Assembly: GCA_001305115.1 (NCBI GenBank)
Contig: BCAA01000014.1
Span: 1 to 64,000 of the forward strand
Length of the DNA stretch: 64,000 bases
Source: Clostridia bacterium UC5.1-1E11
GTDB taxonomy: Bacteria; Bacillota; Clostridia; Oscillospirales; Acutalibacteraceae
Direction: 5' to 3'
Position 1 is the stretch's first letter. Every line of letters starts with the position of its first letter. The position numbers and the translations under genes are program-made. The notes beneath the pieces are model-generated. The model was given only the letters and a program-made list of their open reading frames with translations, had not been told where the DNA came from and searched no databases. Positions 48,083-57,400 of the stretch are shown one piece after another.

Positions 48083-48472
48083 TTATGATTGGATTTGTTC
48101 GGACCTTTCACAGTCCAGCACGGCGGAAGCCATGCGTTGTACACCGGCGTCGGACAGGTCGCACAGACAAACGATCGCGTCATGGCGGGAATCCTGCTCG
48201 GACAATCCCAACTGATTCCGAAAGAAAGAAAACAGCAGGAGATAATCGGTGTAAAGCTTGTTGGAAAGGCGCGCACCTTCAGGCGTGAAGGTTGCAGCAC
48301 CGTAGTATTCCTTTTCGATCAATCCATCTTCTGCCAGGGAATTGAGCATTTTCGAAACACTGGGCTGTTTGACGGAAAGCGAAGAGGCGATGTCCTTTGA
48401 GTGGACCGCGTTTCCATTTTGGCCCAACTCATGAATGATAAAAAGATAACGTTTTTTTCCTGAAGAGAGCAA
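48083..48472 (-). CDS. DtxR/MntR-family metal-dependent regulator
   Basis: This 129-residue protein has a winged helix (YLFIIHELGQNGNAVHSKDIASSLSVKQPSVSKMLNSLAEDGLIEKE) followed by a dimerisation/metal-binding helix region (DYLLLFSFFRNQLGLSEQDSRHDAI, with His and Asp/Glu candidates for the metal site). No C-terminal SH3-like domain is present, as in MntR/IdeR-short forms. It is the last gene of the feo operon. The repeated GTTAG-N6-CTAAC sites upstream of feoA2, feoB and the DUF3793 gene are good candidate operators. Confidence 0.85.
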   Translation of the reverse strand: MLSSGKKRYLFIIHELGQNGNAVHSKDIASSLSVKQPSVSKMLNSLAEDGLIEKEYYGAATFTPEGARLSNKLYTDYLLLFSFFRNQLGLSEQDSRHDAIVCLCDLSDAGVQRMASAVLDCERSEQIQS

Positions 48473-48515
48473 TGGAGATGCTCCTTTCTTGATACGGACT
48501 GAACAGCGGGCCTCA

Positions 48516-48692
48516 TCAATTCACTTGGTGCTTTTGAGTAGGCTCTACGGAATGGCAGCAGTGCGGGCAATTGCTACAGCTTCCACTGCAACCACCCTTG
48601 CTGCCACAATCGCAGGTACCGTGTTTCACCAAATAACGAATTGCAAGTCCAAAAAGGACCGCGAGCACCGTTGCAATGAGAAAGGTTACCAT
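48516..48692 (-). CDS. FeoB-associated Cys-rich membrane protein
   Basis: This 58-residue protein has a single N-terminal helix (MVTFLIATVLAVLFGLAIRYLV) followed by a cysteine-rich tail (CDCGSKGGCSGSCSNCPHCC). It matches the small Cys-rich proteins often encoded next to feoB in Firmicutes. It lies 27 bp after feoB, with its own GGAGAG ribosome binding site. It may help deliver or bind Fe(II) at the membrane, but this is unproven. Confidence 0.9.
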   Translation of the reverse strand: MVTFLIATVLAVLFGLAIRYLVKHGTCDCGSKGGCSGSCSNCPHCCHSVEPTQKHQVN

Positions 48693-48719
48693 AAAAGTCT
48701 CTCCTTTCTTAGAAGAGCA

Positions 48720-50909
48720 TTAGGCGTTTGCAGCAGCCGAACGGCGCTTGAGCTCTGCTGTACGGTTCGGGTCCGGACGGAACAGCAGGAAGAGGGTCAA
48801 TACCAGAAGAATGATTGCTGCCACAGTGCCAACCGTGAAGCCAGCGCCGGAGAACAACATACCGAACTGATAGATCATCAGGGCTACACAATAGGCAAAT
48901 ACGCACTGATAGCCAATAGCAAAAGCCGTCCACTTTGCGCTTGCCATTTCACGCTTAATGGCGCCAATAGCCGCAAAGCACGGTGCGCAGAGCAGGTTGA
49001 ACGCCAAGAACGAAAGCTTAGTGCTGAGAGTCGGCAACATGTTGGCAACAGCGGTCCACAGGCCTGGATCGTCTTCGCCGGCATCCGCCAAACCGAAGAG
49101 TACGCCGAAGGTGCTGACCACGTTCTCCTTTGCCACAAGGCCGGAGATCGAAGCGACCGTTGCCTGCCAGTTGCCAAAGCCGAGCGGTGCAAAAATCCAT
49201 GCAACGGCATTGCCAATGTAAGCCAAGATACTGAAGTCCATCTGGTTCACAGTGGTGTCTTCCATATCCAACAGGCCAAATGCCGCGCCGCCGCTTGCCC
49301 AGCCAAAGTTGCTGAGGAACCAGATCACGCCGCAAGCAACGAAGATAACGGTACCAGCTTTTACGATAAACGCCTTGCAGCGCTCCAACATATGAATCAA
49401 CACGCTCTTCGGAGCGGGGGCATGGTACTGCGGCAGCTCCATCACAAACGGAGCCGGATCGCCGGCAAACATTTTGGTCTTTTTCAGCATGATACCGGAG
49501 ATGATGACAGCCGCAACGCCAAGGAAATAGAACAGAGGAGCGACCCAACCGCCCTGTTCTGTGCCGAACATGGCGCCAAACATGAGGGCAATGATCGGCA
49601 GTTTTGCGCCGCAGGGGATAAAGGTCGTGGTCATAATGGTCATACGGCGATCTTTTTCATTTTCAATGGTCTTAGTGGCCATAACACCCGGCACGCCGCA
49701 GCCGGAAGCGATCAACATAGGAATAAAGCTCTTGCCGGAGAGGCCAAACTTGCGGAAAATACGGTCCATGATGAATGCAACACGCGCCATATAACCACAG
49801 TCTTCCAAAACCGACAGGAAGAAGAACAGGATGAACATCTGTGGGACAAAGCCAAGGACGGCGCCCACACCGCCGATGATACCATCAACAATCAGGCCGT
49901 TGAGCCAGTCCGCAGCACCGGCTGCTTCCAGCCAGCTGCCCACCGTGGGCTGAATCCACTCGCCGAATAAGGTGTCGTTTGTAAAGTCAGTTACGATGGT
50001 GCCGACTGTGGTAACAGACACATAATAAACAATAAACATCACCGCGATAAAGATCGGCAGAGCCGCCCAGCGGTTTGTAACAACGCGGTCAATCTTGTCG
50101 CTGACCGTCAGGCCCGAGCGCTTCTTATGTACGCAATTTTTCATGAGCTTTGCAATGTATGCATAGCGCTCATTCGTGATGATGCTCTCGCTGTCATCGT
50201 CCAGTTCCTTCTCAACCGAGGAGATCGCTGCTTCCAAAGACTCCTTGGTCTGCGGGCTGAGTTTGCACTGTGCATTTACGCGCTCGTCGCGCTCGAACAG
50301 TTTTACCGCATACCAACGCTCATGTGCCACAGGGACCTGGCCATGGACTGCGTTTGCTACATGGTCGAGGGCTTCCTCAACCGTCTTGGAAAACTCGTGC
50401 TTCGGAACAGCTGCCTTCTTGGCCTTAGCCAACGCAATCGCGCGCTGGGCAGCTTCCATGGAACCGGTTCCCTTGAGTGCGCTGGTCTCAACGACTTCGC
50501 AACCCAGAGCGGCGGAGAGCTTTTGAATGTCGATCTTGTCTCCATTCTTTTTCACCAGGTCGATCATGTTCAGCGCGATGACCACAGGAATCCCAAGCTC
50601 CAAAATCTGCGTTGTCAAATAAAGGTTACGCTCCAAGTTGGTTCCGTCCACCAGATTGATGATGGCGTCGGGCTGCTCATTGAGCAGGTAGTCGCGGCTT
50701 ACGACTTCTTCCAACGTATAAGGGGAAAGGGAATAAATACCCGGCAAGTCCGTGATGATGACATCCTTATGCCCACGGAGTTTTCCCTCTTTCTTTTCGA
50801 CCGTAACGCCCGGCCAGTTACCAACGTACTGGCTGCTGCCGGTCAAATCATTGAACATGGTGGTCTTGCCGCAGTTCGGGTTACCGGCAAGCGCGATTTT
50901 CATTTCCAT
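48720..50909 (-). CDS. feoB: Ferrous iron transporter FeoB
   Basis: This 729-residue protein has an N-terminal GTPase domain with G1 GNPNCGKTTMFN (residues 8-19), G3 DLPGIYSLSPYT and G4 NMIDLV, a helical GDI-like region, and a C-terminal permease with two gate domains (PTVGSWLEAAG; FVPQMFILFFFLSVLEDCGYMARVAFIMD; SGCGVPGVMATK). It imports Fe(II) under anaerobic conditions. A DtxR-type box lies 26 bp before ATG 50909, so it can be transcribed separately as well as with feoA. Confidence 0.97.
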   Translation of the reverse strand: MEMKIALAGNPNCGKTTMFNDLTGSSQYVGNWPGVTVEKKEGKLRGHKDVIITDLPGIYSLSPYTLEEVVSRDYLLNEQPDAIINLVDGTNLERNLYLTTQILELGIPVVIALNMIDLVKKNGDKIDIQKLSAALGCEVVETSALKGTGSMEAAQRAIALAKAKKAAVPKHEFSKTVEEALDHVANAVHGQVPVAHERWYAVKLFERDERVNAQCKLSPQTKESLEAAISSVEKELDDDSESIITNERYAYIAKLMKNCVHKKRSGLTVSDKIDRVVTNRWAALPIFIAVMFIVYYVSVTTVGTIVTDFTNDTLFGEWIQPTVGSWLEAAGAADWLNGLIVDGIIGGVGAVLGFVPQMFILFFFLSVLEDCGYMARVAFIMDRIFRKFGLSGKSFIPMLIASGCGVPGVMATKTIENEKDRRMTIMTTTFIPCGAKLPIIALMFGAMFGTEQGGWVAPLFYFLGVAAVIISGIMLKKTKMFAGDPAPFVMELPQYHAPAPKSVLIHMLERCKAFIVKAGTVIFVACGVIWFLSNFGWASGGAAFGLLDMEDTTVNQMDFSILAYIGNAVAWIFAPLGFGNWQATVASISGLVAKENVVSTFGVLFGLADAGEDDPGLWTAVANMLPTLSTKLSFLAFNLLCAPCFAAIGAIKREMASAKWTAFAIGYQCVFAYCVALMIYQFGMLFSGAGFTVGTVAAIILLVLTLFLLFRPDPNRTAELKRRSAAANA

Positions 50910-50934
50910 TCCGATGTTCCTCCTCGATACAATT

Positions 50935-50950
50935 GTTAGTTATGGCTAAC
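50935..50950. promoter_or_regulatory. DtxR-type operator upstream of feoB
   Basis: GTTAGTTATGGCTAAC fits the palindrome GTTAG-N6-CTAAC seen at five places in this region, each next to an iron-related gene. Confidence 0.75.
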
Positions 50951-51174
50951 TTGCGGGTGCTTTAAACAATTGAGTCTTCGACAAGAAAAGGCCGGATGAG
51001 ATACATTCTTCCAGACCAGTCCTCTTCTGCCGCACACAACCGCAAAGAATGGATTCGATGCAGGATCTATGCGGCAGAAATACTCTTTTGATAAAGTCCG
51101 CAGCCCGTCAGGGGTGGAAAGACGCCCAGCAGATTACAGCACCTGAAAGGGGCTCTCCCTCCGAAGGACGCCAA

Positions 51175-51200
51175 GGAAACCGCCCGGTAAAAGGGGGCGG
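51175..51200 (-). terminator. Possible intra-operon terminator between feoA1 and feoB
   Basis: Read on the minus strand, CCGCCC (51200-51195) pairs with GGGCGG (51185-51180), followed by TTTCC. It would partly separate the feoA genes from feoB, which has its own operator. Confidence 0.4.
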
Positions 51201-51212
51201 CACATGGGGATT

Positions 51213-51437
51213 TTACGCCTCTAAGCAGATGTTCTCTGCCTCGCTCTTGCGGATTGAGAGTTCGTAGCCGCGTACGTTGATCTCAACCGGGTCGCCAAGA
51301 GGCGCAACCTTGCGCACATAGATCTGTGTTCCCTTTGTGATGCCCATATCCATGATGCGGCGCTTGAGAGCACCTTCGCCGGTCAGCTTCGCCACGGAAA
51401 CGGTCTCACCACACTTTGCTTCCTTCAATGTTCTCAT
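51213..51437 (-). CDS. feoA: FeoA family protein
   Basis: This 74-residue SH3-like protein reads TVSVAKLTGEGALKRRIMDMGITKGTQIYVRKVAPLGDPVEINVRGYELSIRKSEAENI by family region; the pattern RRIMDMGITKGT ... GDPVEI ... YELSIRKSEA is the FeoA consensus. FeoA binds the FeoB cytosolic region and supports iron uptake. It follows the second FeoA-like gene by about 20 bp. Confidence 0.93.
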   Translation of the reverse strand: MRTLKEAKCGETVSVAKLTGEGALKRRIMDMGITKGTQIYVRKVAPLGDPVEINVRGYELSIRKSEAENICLEA

Positions 51438-51458
51438 GATGTTCCCTCCTAAAAGAAA

Positions 51459-51758
51459 TCAGGCTGTAAGAATACGGCTGGCCATCGATTTGCTGATTGC
51501 CACCCGGGTCCCTTTCACATTGACGATCATGTTGCCGTTCAGTTCAGAGACGACAGAAACCTGTGCTCCTTCTGCAAATCCGAGGTTATGCAAGAACCGG
51601 CGGACTTCGTCTTTGCCGCGGATGGCATGTACCTCAACGGTCTTGCCTGCTTCCGCCATGGCCAACGGCATCAACATGACCTGGGGGCCGCTGGTCGGTT
51701 CGGATGTTTCCTGAGCAGCCGTACGCAGGACAGCTTCTTTTGCAAACATATCCGTCAC
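51459..51758 (-). CDS. Second FeoA-like protein with N-terminal extension
   Basis: This 99-residue protein carries a FeoA domain after about 30 extra N-terminal residues: LAMAEAGKTVEVHAIRGKDEVRRFLHNLGFAEGAQVSVVSELNGNMIVNVKGTRVAISKSMASRI by region. Clostridia often encode two FeoA-like proteins with one FeoB. It is first in the operon, and DtxR-type boxes lie just upstream (51775 and 51811). Confidence 0.9.
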   Translation of the reverse strand: MTDMFAKEAVLRTAAQETSEPTSGPQVMLMPLAMAEAGKTVEVHAIRGKDEVRRFLHNLGFAEGAQVSVVSELNGNMIVNVKGTRVAISKSMASRILTA

Positions 51759-51774
51759 TCCTTTTTAGAAAAAA

Positions 51775-51790
51775 GTTAGATATGGCTAAC
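51775..51790. promoter_or_regulatory. DtxR-type operator upstream of feoA operon
   Basis: GTTAGATATGGCTAAC, a match to the GTTAG-N6-CTAAC palindrome, directly upstream of the first feoA gene. Confidence 0.78.
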
Positions 51791-51810
51791 TTTTGTGTGT
51801 TTTATTAGGG

Positions 51811-51826
51811 GTTAGCGAGAGCTAAT
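51811..51826. promoter_or_regulatory. Second DtxR-type operator upstream of feoA operon
   Basis: GTTAGCGAGAGCTAAT is a near match to the same palindrome, 36 bp (about 3.5 helical turns) from the first box. Another half site, AGCTAACTTG, lies at about 51856. Confidence 0.6.
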
Positions 51827-51958
51827 CCCTTTTCTGCGGATACTAGTTTACACCAGCTAACTTGTGTTTGTCAATAGGTTTATAGAATTTTTCCCAGATT
51901 GCAGCAAAGGCGCCAAAGTCTGGGGCTCATTTTACAAACCGGTTGGAGAAAAGCAAAG

Positions 51959-51980
51959 GGCCCGGCGAATCCGCCGGGCC
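51959..51980 (-). terminator. Terminator of flavodoxin operon
   Basis: GGCCCGGCG (51959-51967) pairs with CGCCGGGCC (51972-51980). On the minus strand it is followed by CTTTGCTTTTCT. It ends transcripts coming from the flavodoxin gene. Confidence 0.65.
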
Positions 51981-52005
51981 TCTGCGACTAAGGAAGAAAA
52001 TATCT

Positions 52006-52171
52006 GTATGGAGTACCTTGTAAGCAATGTAATAATACTGTAGGGGGAGACGTCACGCCGGATGCGACTGGCATCCGGCAGTCGTCCCGTATGGAGTACC
52101 CTATAAGCAATTAGTGATGACTCTTGATAACAATGTTAAGAGGAAGCTGGACCGGATGCTTATGCATCCGG
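52006..52171. repeat. Two-copy intergenic repeat with GGATGC/GCATCC hairpins
   Basis: GTATGGAGTACC occurs at 52006 and 52089, each followed by TAAGCAAT and then by a perfect hairpin: GCCGGATGC/GCATCCGGC at 52057-52079, and CCGGATGC/GCATCCGG at 52152-52171. The two units are about 83-95 bp apart. They lie in the gap downstream of the flavodoxin gene. A REP-like element family is possible. Confidence 0.6.
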
Positions 52172-52207
52172 CAGCTATCCGAAAATGGGATACAAAGAGA
52201 AACCCAA

Positions 52208-52615
52208 TTAAAAAGCAGCAAAACGTTTGCCGAATTCCTCACATTCGGCCTCATCGGGTGCACCGTTGGCCATCAGGCCTTCCTCAAAAAGTTGTGCGCC
52301 GTCGCCGGACACACGGTCCTGCCAATCGCGCATCCACTGCCCGTCGCCCCAACCATAGGAGCCGAACAGTGCAACCTTCTTACCGGAAAGGCTACCTTCC
52401 ACTTCGGCGAAGAAAGGCTCAAATTCGCCCTCTTCCAAGACTTCGTCGCCCATCGCCGGGCAACCAAACGCAATCTTTTCATACTGTGCAACGGCGGAAG
52501 CATCCGCCTCCGACACCGACAGAACATCGGCCTCCCCAATGCCGGCTGCAATTGCATTTGCCATAGCCTCTGTGTTTCCAGTGCCCGTCCAATAGATTAC
52601 TGCTGTTTTACTCAT
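52208..52615 (-). CDS. Flavodoxin
   Basis: This 135-residue flavodoxin starts with the FMN phosphate loop VIYWTGTGNTEAMANA (residues about 5-20) and has GSYGWGDGQWMRDW (about 90-103) that contacts the flavin. Iron-limited anaerobes replace ferredoxin with flavodoxin. The gene follows a DUF3793 gene behind a DtxR-type box, which fits expression under iron limitation. GGAGG lies before ATG 52615. Confidence 0.94.
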   Translation of the reverse strand: MSKTAVIYWTGTGNTEAMANAIAAGIGEADVLSVSEADASAVAQYEKIAFGCPAMGDEVLEEGEFEPFFAEVEGSLSGKKVALFGSYGWGDGQWMRDWQDRVSGDGAQLFEEGLMANGAPDEAECEEFGKRFAAF

Positions 52616-52695
52616 ATCAAAAACCTCCTGATTTGCGCGGCGCTGCGAGATCTATTTTTCCCCGCCCGCGCGGGTAAGTTGGAAATAATCATCCT

Positions 52696-53256
52696 TTATG
52701 CCGCAGGAAGAGCAGCAAGTATGCGTTGAAAAGAGATTCCCTGCTTGAGATGTTCGCAAAACATTCGCGAGCACTGCTCATATTTTTCAAACAAATATTT
52801 TGCATATTCCTCATCGCCGTATACTTTCCACATACCGCAACACTTGCAATTACGGCCCTTTTCCCGGATAAAACCGGCTACGTCTTCCATGGGATATCCA
52901 AGGAAACAGCCGATCTCGTGAGGAAAACCTTTTTCCATGCGGACCCGATGTTGCAACCAGGCGAGCATGGAACCTAACCCTTTCGAGACGGGATACCCAA
53001 ACCGCCGCAGGCAATCCTGAACATCTGCACGGTTAAGCTGTTGTCTCAATAATCTTTCACGGTAAACCAATGTCAATGTGCGCGATCCGCACGCGCAAAC
53101 GGAAAAGGTCCGAATGCCCTTGGATTCCAGTAAGCCTCGATAAGCGGTAAGCTGTATACCGCAAGAGGCGGGGCAGGAAAACAGGTTCGACGGCTTAATT
53201 CCCGCAAGAACGGGTGCGCAATTGCGCGCCAGCATGGATTCAACCGTGTCCGCCAT
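52696..53256 (-). CDS. DUF3793 family protein
   Basis: This 186-residue protein has LARNCAPVLAGIKPSNLFSC, then GLGSMLAWLQHRV, the conserved HEIGCFLGYPMEDVAGFI and CCGMWKVYGDEEYA, the DUF3793 pattern. In many Clostridia this gene is paired with flavodoxin, as here. A DtxR-type box lies 22 bp before ATG 53256, and GGAGGGAA provides the ribosome binding site. The role is unknown, probably in low-iron metabolism. Confidence 0.85.
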   Translation of the reverse strand: MADTVESMLARNCAPVLAGIKPSNLFSCPASCGIQLTAYRGLLESKGIRTFSVCACGSRTLTLVYRERLLRQQLNRADVQDCLRRFGYPVSKGLGSMLAWLQHRVRMEKGFPHEIGCFLGYPMEDVAGFIREKGRNCKCCGMWKVYGDEEYAKYLFEKYEQCSRMFCEHLKQGISFQRILAALPAA

Positions 53257-53278
53257 GGGCTTCCCTCCCGAAAAGTTG

Positions 53279-53294
53279 GTTAGTTGCAGCTAAC
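53279..53294. promoter_or_regulatory. DtxR-type operator upstream of DUF3793-flavodoxin operon
   Basis: GTTAGTTGCAGCTAAC, a perfect GTTAG-N6-CTAAC palindrome. Confidence 0.78.
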
Positions 53295-53394
53295 TGATAG
53301 CTGAAAAAGAAAGCGCGTTTTAGGAGAGGTTTCCATTGATTCGCGCCACTCTGTAAGATACGGTGCCGTTGGCATGTTTGATTGATTTTTGGTA

Positions 53395-53448
53395 TCAAAA
53401 CAAACCACCAATGAACCCACCGATGAAACAGGAAATGATCGTTTTCAT
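53395..53448 (-). CDS. Possible 17-residue membrane microprotein
   Basis: ATG 53448 to TGA 53395 encodes MKTIISCFIGGFIGGLF, a single hydrophobic Gly-rich segment. It starts 16 bp after the DtxR-type box at 53464 and ends before the box at 53279. The N-terminus resembles small DUF3789-type proteins (MKT...GxFIGGL). No ribosome binding site is visible, and a lost base in the TTT run before the stop could have truncated a longer protein. Confidence 0.3.
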   Translation of the reverse strand: MKTIISCFIGGFIGGLF

Positions 53449-53463
53449 CGGAATGTTGTTTTG

Positions 53464-53479
53464 ATTAGCATGTGCTAAC
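53464..53479. promoter_or_regulatory. DtxR-type operator, distal
   Basis: ATTAGCATGTGCTAAC fits the GTTAG-N6-CTAAC pattern with one change. It is 170 bp further upstream than the DUF3793 box, next to the possible microprotein. Confidence 0.55.
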
Positions 53480-53594
53480 CGTGGCTCTATAGTATCATCC
53501 ACATTTCGGAATGTCAAGTAGTTTGCTGCATGTTAGCTGTGGATAAGATGAGAAAAAGCCCAAAAATGGCTTTCCAAAGCCGTTCTTAGCCATT

Positions 53595-54014
53595 TCAAAA
53601 GATCCGATCGCGATAGGAATCCCAACGGGGAAGTGGAATCCCCTGCTCGATTGCCGCTTGAATATCCCGGTAGTAGGCGAGCTTACGTTCGACATGCTTG
53701 AGATCCTGCTGCATTTTTGCCAATTGTTCTTCCACGCGGATCTTTTGCTCCTGTAACAGGTGGAGAATATCGCCGATGTGCTGGGGCTCTTCCTCTTCGT
53801 AGGAAAAGAACTCTTGCAGCTGAGAAATGGACATACCCGTGCGCTTGAAGCAACAGATTGTCCGAAGACGGTTGATGTGCTTTTGAAGGTAGATGCGCTG
53901 CCCGCTTTCCGTCCGGGCGATGTCAGTCAGAATGCCCATATCCTCGTAGTAACGCAATGTGGAAGCAGGGAGCTGAAACATCTGAGAGACTTCTTTTATT
54001 GTATAAGATTGCAT
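53595..54014 (-). CDS. MerR-family transcriptional regulator
   Basis: This 139-residue protein has a winged helix-turn-helix (YTIKEVSQMFQLPASTLRYYEDMGIL, residues about 4-29), then the second MerR motif RIYLQKHINRLRTICCFKRTGMSISQLQEFF, and a long dimerisation coiled coil (about 80-125). No metal-binding Cys cluster is visible in the C-terminal part, so it is more like the AdhR/TipA group. AAGGAGG lies before ATG 54014. Target genes are not obvious. Confidence 0.92.
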   Translation of the reverse strand: MQSYTIKEVSQMFQLPASTLRYYEDMGILTDIARTESGQRIYLQKHINRLRTICCFKRTGMSISQLQEFFSYEEEEPQHIGDILHLLQEQKIRVEEQLAKMQQDLKHVERKLAYYRDIQAAIEQGIPLPRWDSYRDRIF

Positions 54015-54495
54015 GGCAGCCTCCTTATCCTATATCGATGATGATCGGTTCCCAGTATACGTTAAAGAGGGACCTTTTGTAAAGATACAGGAAGCAGAAA
54101 AGAGGGGCTTTGGCCAACAGGTTAAGTTCCATGATATGGACAATTTGCTCGTAAATATGGAGATTTGTTTCGTTGGAACAAACTGAAAATAAATTCGATA
54201 GCTTGTCTAAGAATTTTGTATGGATTATTCATAAGTCGCTATTTATTATAAGGATTAACATGAAGATGTGCAAAGGTTTTGAGCATAGTGATCGATATTT
54301 CTGTTGTTTAAAGAGCATTACTGATTGGTAGAATCTTCGAAATATGGAAAAACTTTGCGAAATCAAGTGGCGTAAGCGGTGCGCAAAGTGAAGATTGTCG
54401 CTTTGCAGCGCCTTTGTTTTTGATTCAAAAGAAAGGAGGGAGATTTCAAAAAATCAATCGAAATCCATGAGGTTTAATATGGAAGGAGAAGAAGT
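54015..54495. other. Intergenic region upstream of GH2 gene
   Basis: A 480-bp divergent gap, AT-rich from about 54150. It presumably holds promoters for the MerR gene and for the GH2 glycosidase, whose ribosome binding site is AAGGAG at 54482. No gene or clear operator was found. Confidence 0.45.
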
Positions 54496-57400
54496 ATGAA
54501 AACAGCATGGCAAAAGTGGACCGCCTGTCTGCTGGCGACTTTGATGGTTCTCGGAACCGTGTTCGCAGGGCCGGGCGTCTACGCTTGGGCGGCCGACCTA
54601 GGAGAGGGCGATGGCGTAACGTTGTCCAACTCCGCGGCAGAGCCTGGAAGAGAAACAATCAATTTTAACAACGACTGGCGGTATTATGAAGGAGATGTTA
54701 CCGGCGCAGATGCAGCCGACTTCGACGACGAAGATTGGCTCTATGTAAATCTGCCGCATAGCACCATTCATTATACCCCCGATAACTACTACCAGGAGGA
54801 TCTGGGGGTCTTCTGGTATCGTAAGCATTTCACCATTCCCGAGGAAATGCAGGGCAAAAAGCTCTACATAACCTTTGAAGCTGCGATGCAGGCGGCAGAG
54901 GTGTGGGTAAATGGGGAAAAGGTTGGAACCCATCAGGGCGGATATACTGCATTTGTTTTCGACCTCACAGATAAGGTTGCTTATGGGGAAGAGAACGTAA
55001 TCGCAGTGCGCATTGATACCCGTCCGAACGCAGCCTTTAACCCTGGTAAAAACAATCCGGACTTCCAATACTTTGGCGGCCTGTATCGGAACGTATACCT
55101 CACAACCATGGACCCACTGCATGTGAGCGATGCGGTTTATGAAAACAAAACAGCGGGCGGCGGAATCTTCTTGACAGCGCCTTCTGTCACCAAAGAGAGC
55201 GCGACCGTTCAGGCGCAGACCGACGTCAAGAATGAGGGAGAACAGGCACAGGACACCACGGTCAAGACGGAAATTGTGGATGAAGATGGCGGCGTGGTTG
55301 CCACAAAAGAGGATACCACTACGATTGCCGCAGGCGAGAGCCATGCGTTCGTCCAAAAACTGGTTGTGGAAAATCCGCGCCTGTGGTCCATCAATACGCC
55401 GGAGCTTTATACGGTGCGCACCACGGTCCTGACCGGCGATACGGTCCGTGATTCCTTGGAAACCACTTATGGCATCCGCAAGGTGGAGTGGAAACGCGAC
55501 GGCTGCTATATCAACGGCGAGTATGTGGAGCTCAACGGCACCAATATGCATTCTGAGATCGGAATGCTCGGCAATGCCCAGTCCGACGACTCCATTTTTG
55601 AGGACGTTCGCCGTCTGAAGGAATGGGGCTTTGATTTCATTCGGATGTCGCACTATCCACATTCCCCGGCGTTTTTATGCGGCGTGCGACAAGTACGGTG
55701 TGGCTGTGATCGACTGCCTCTCCGGCTGGCAGCAGTTTAACAACACCGACAGTTTCAAGAATGCTACTTATCAGGAACTGCGCGACATGTTCCATACCAA
55801 CCGCAACTACTGCTCCATCGTCGCATGGGAGCCGAGCCTCAATGAGAGTGGTTACAATGAGGCGTGGGCAAAGGAAATGCAGCGCATTTCCCATGAAGAA
55901 TACCCGACAGATGGAGATTCCCGCATTTACACCGGAGGATGGAAATACTGGAATGTCTTCGACATGGGCGTAGGGACTCCGCAGGCCAATGTAATCGGCG
56001 ATGCAGCGACCTATAGCGACAAGCCTGTCATCGTCAGTGAATACGGTGATTGGAACTACGGCGGCTACACCTCTTCCACCCGTGTGACCCGTGAACCGGC
56101 GCACACAAAGTTCAAGGGCGGCGACGAGGGCATGCTGATTCAGTGCGACAATCTCCAGGAATCCATGGCGCTCAACCGCAGCTTTGATTGGGGCGGCGCG
56201 TATGCCTACTGGCAGTATGCCGACTATGCAGGCTTTGATACAACCGACCTGACCTATTGCGGGATTGTGGACATCTACCGCATCCCGAAATTCAGCGCAT
56301 ACTTTGTCCAGAGCCAGCGCGACGCCGATGTCGATCTGAGCGAATACGGCATCGAGAGCGGCCCGATGGTCTTTGTGGCGAATACATGGGCCTCCGATTC
56401 CCCAGATCAGGTTCGTGTGTTCAGCAACTGCGATGAGGTAGAGCTTTTTGTCAATGGAAAATCCATTGGTAAACAGACGCCCGACACGCAGATGTGGGGA
56501 CCGCATGGCGACGGAAACCCGAAGGATCACCCGGCTTCCGGAGCAGGAAAATATATCAGCACAGAAAACCTCAAGCACCCGCCGTTTACCTTTGATCTCA
56601 GCGATTATACGCCGGGCGAGGGAACCGTTACAGCGGTAGGCTACATCGACGGCCAGAAAGCAGCGGAATATGTCCGCCGTGCTCCTGAAGAGGCGACGCA
56701 GATTACCCTTCAGGCGGAAAATGACGAGCCTCTCAAGCTGGACGGCAGTACCGCCAAGCTGGTGTGGGTCGATGTAAAGGACGCAAATGGCACTGTGGTC
56801 AATACAGCGGATAACGCCGTCACCTTCTCGGTGGATGGCCCCGGCCTCGTGATTGGCGACAAAGCAGAGGTCGACGAAGGCCAGGAAACTAAGACGGTCA
56901 CCATGTTGGGCGGCCAGATGGGAATCTGGGTGCGCAGCAAGCGCGGATCGGGCGATATTACCCTGACTGCAACTTCGAACGGCCTTACCACGGCGACGCT
57001 CACCATTCCGACCGAGACTGTAGAAGGCTTGCCGGAAGTTCCCGAAGGCGGCGATGCAGACGAGGCGGACTATGTGAAGCCTGTAGAGACCGGAAACTTG
57101 TTCTTGAACAAGCCTGCCAGCGCAAGCAGTGAGAACACCAGCAGCCAGCTGGGAGTAGAAGCGGCGGAACGCGCCAATGACGGCGACGAAACCACCAAGT
57201 GGTGTGCAAAGGTCACCGATTCCAGCGACGACTCTGTGGGGCCGCACTGGTGGCAGGTGGACATGGGCGACACCTACAAACTCGAGAGTGTGGAAATCCT
57301 CTTTGAGATGAACACGGATTATAAATATCAGATTGCTGTCTCCGATAGCCCGGACATCACGCAGGAAGATGTGGTCGTAGACCGCAGCAACAACACCGAA

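Noticed and set aside
48489-49970. Long plus-strand frame antisense to feoB
   Set aside because: FeoB on the minus strand explains the region fully; the antisense frame is low-complexity Ala/His/Gln-rich.
51000-51200. Riboswitch between feoA1 and feoB
   Set aside because: The region has GC-rich hairpins but I could not fit it to a known metal or other riboswitch consensus.
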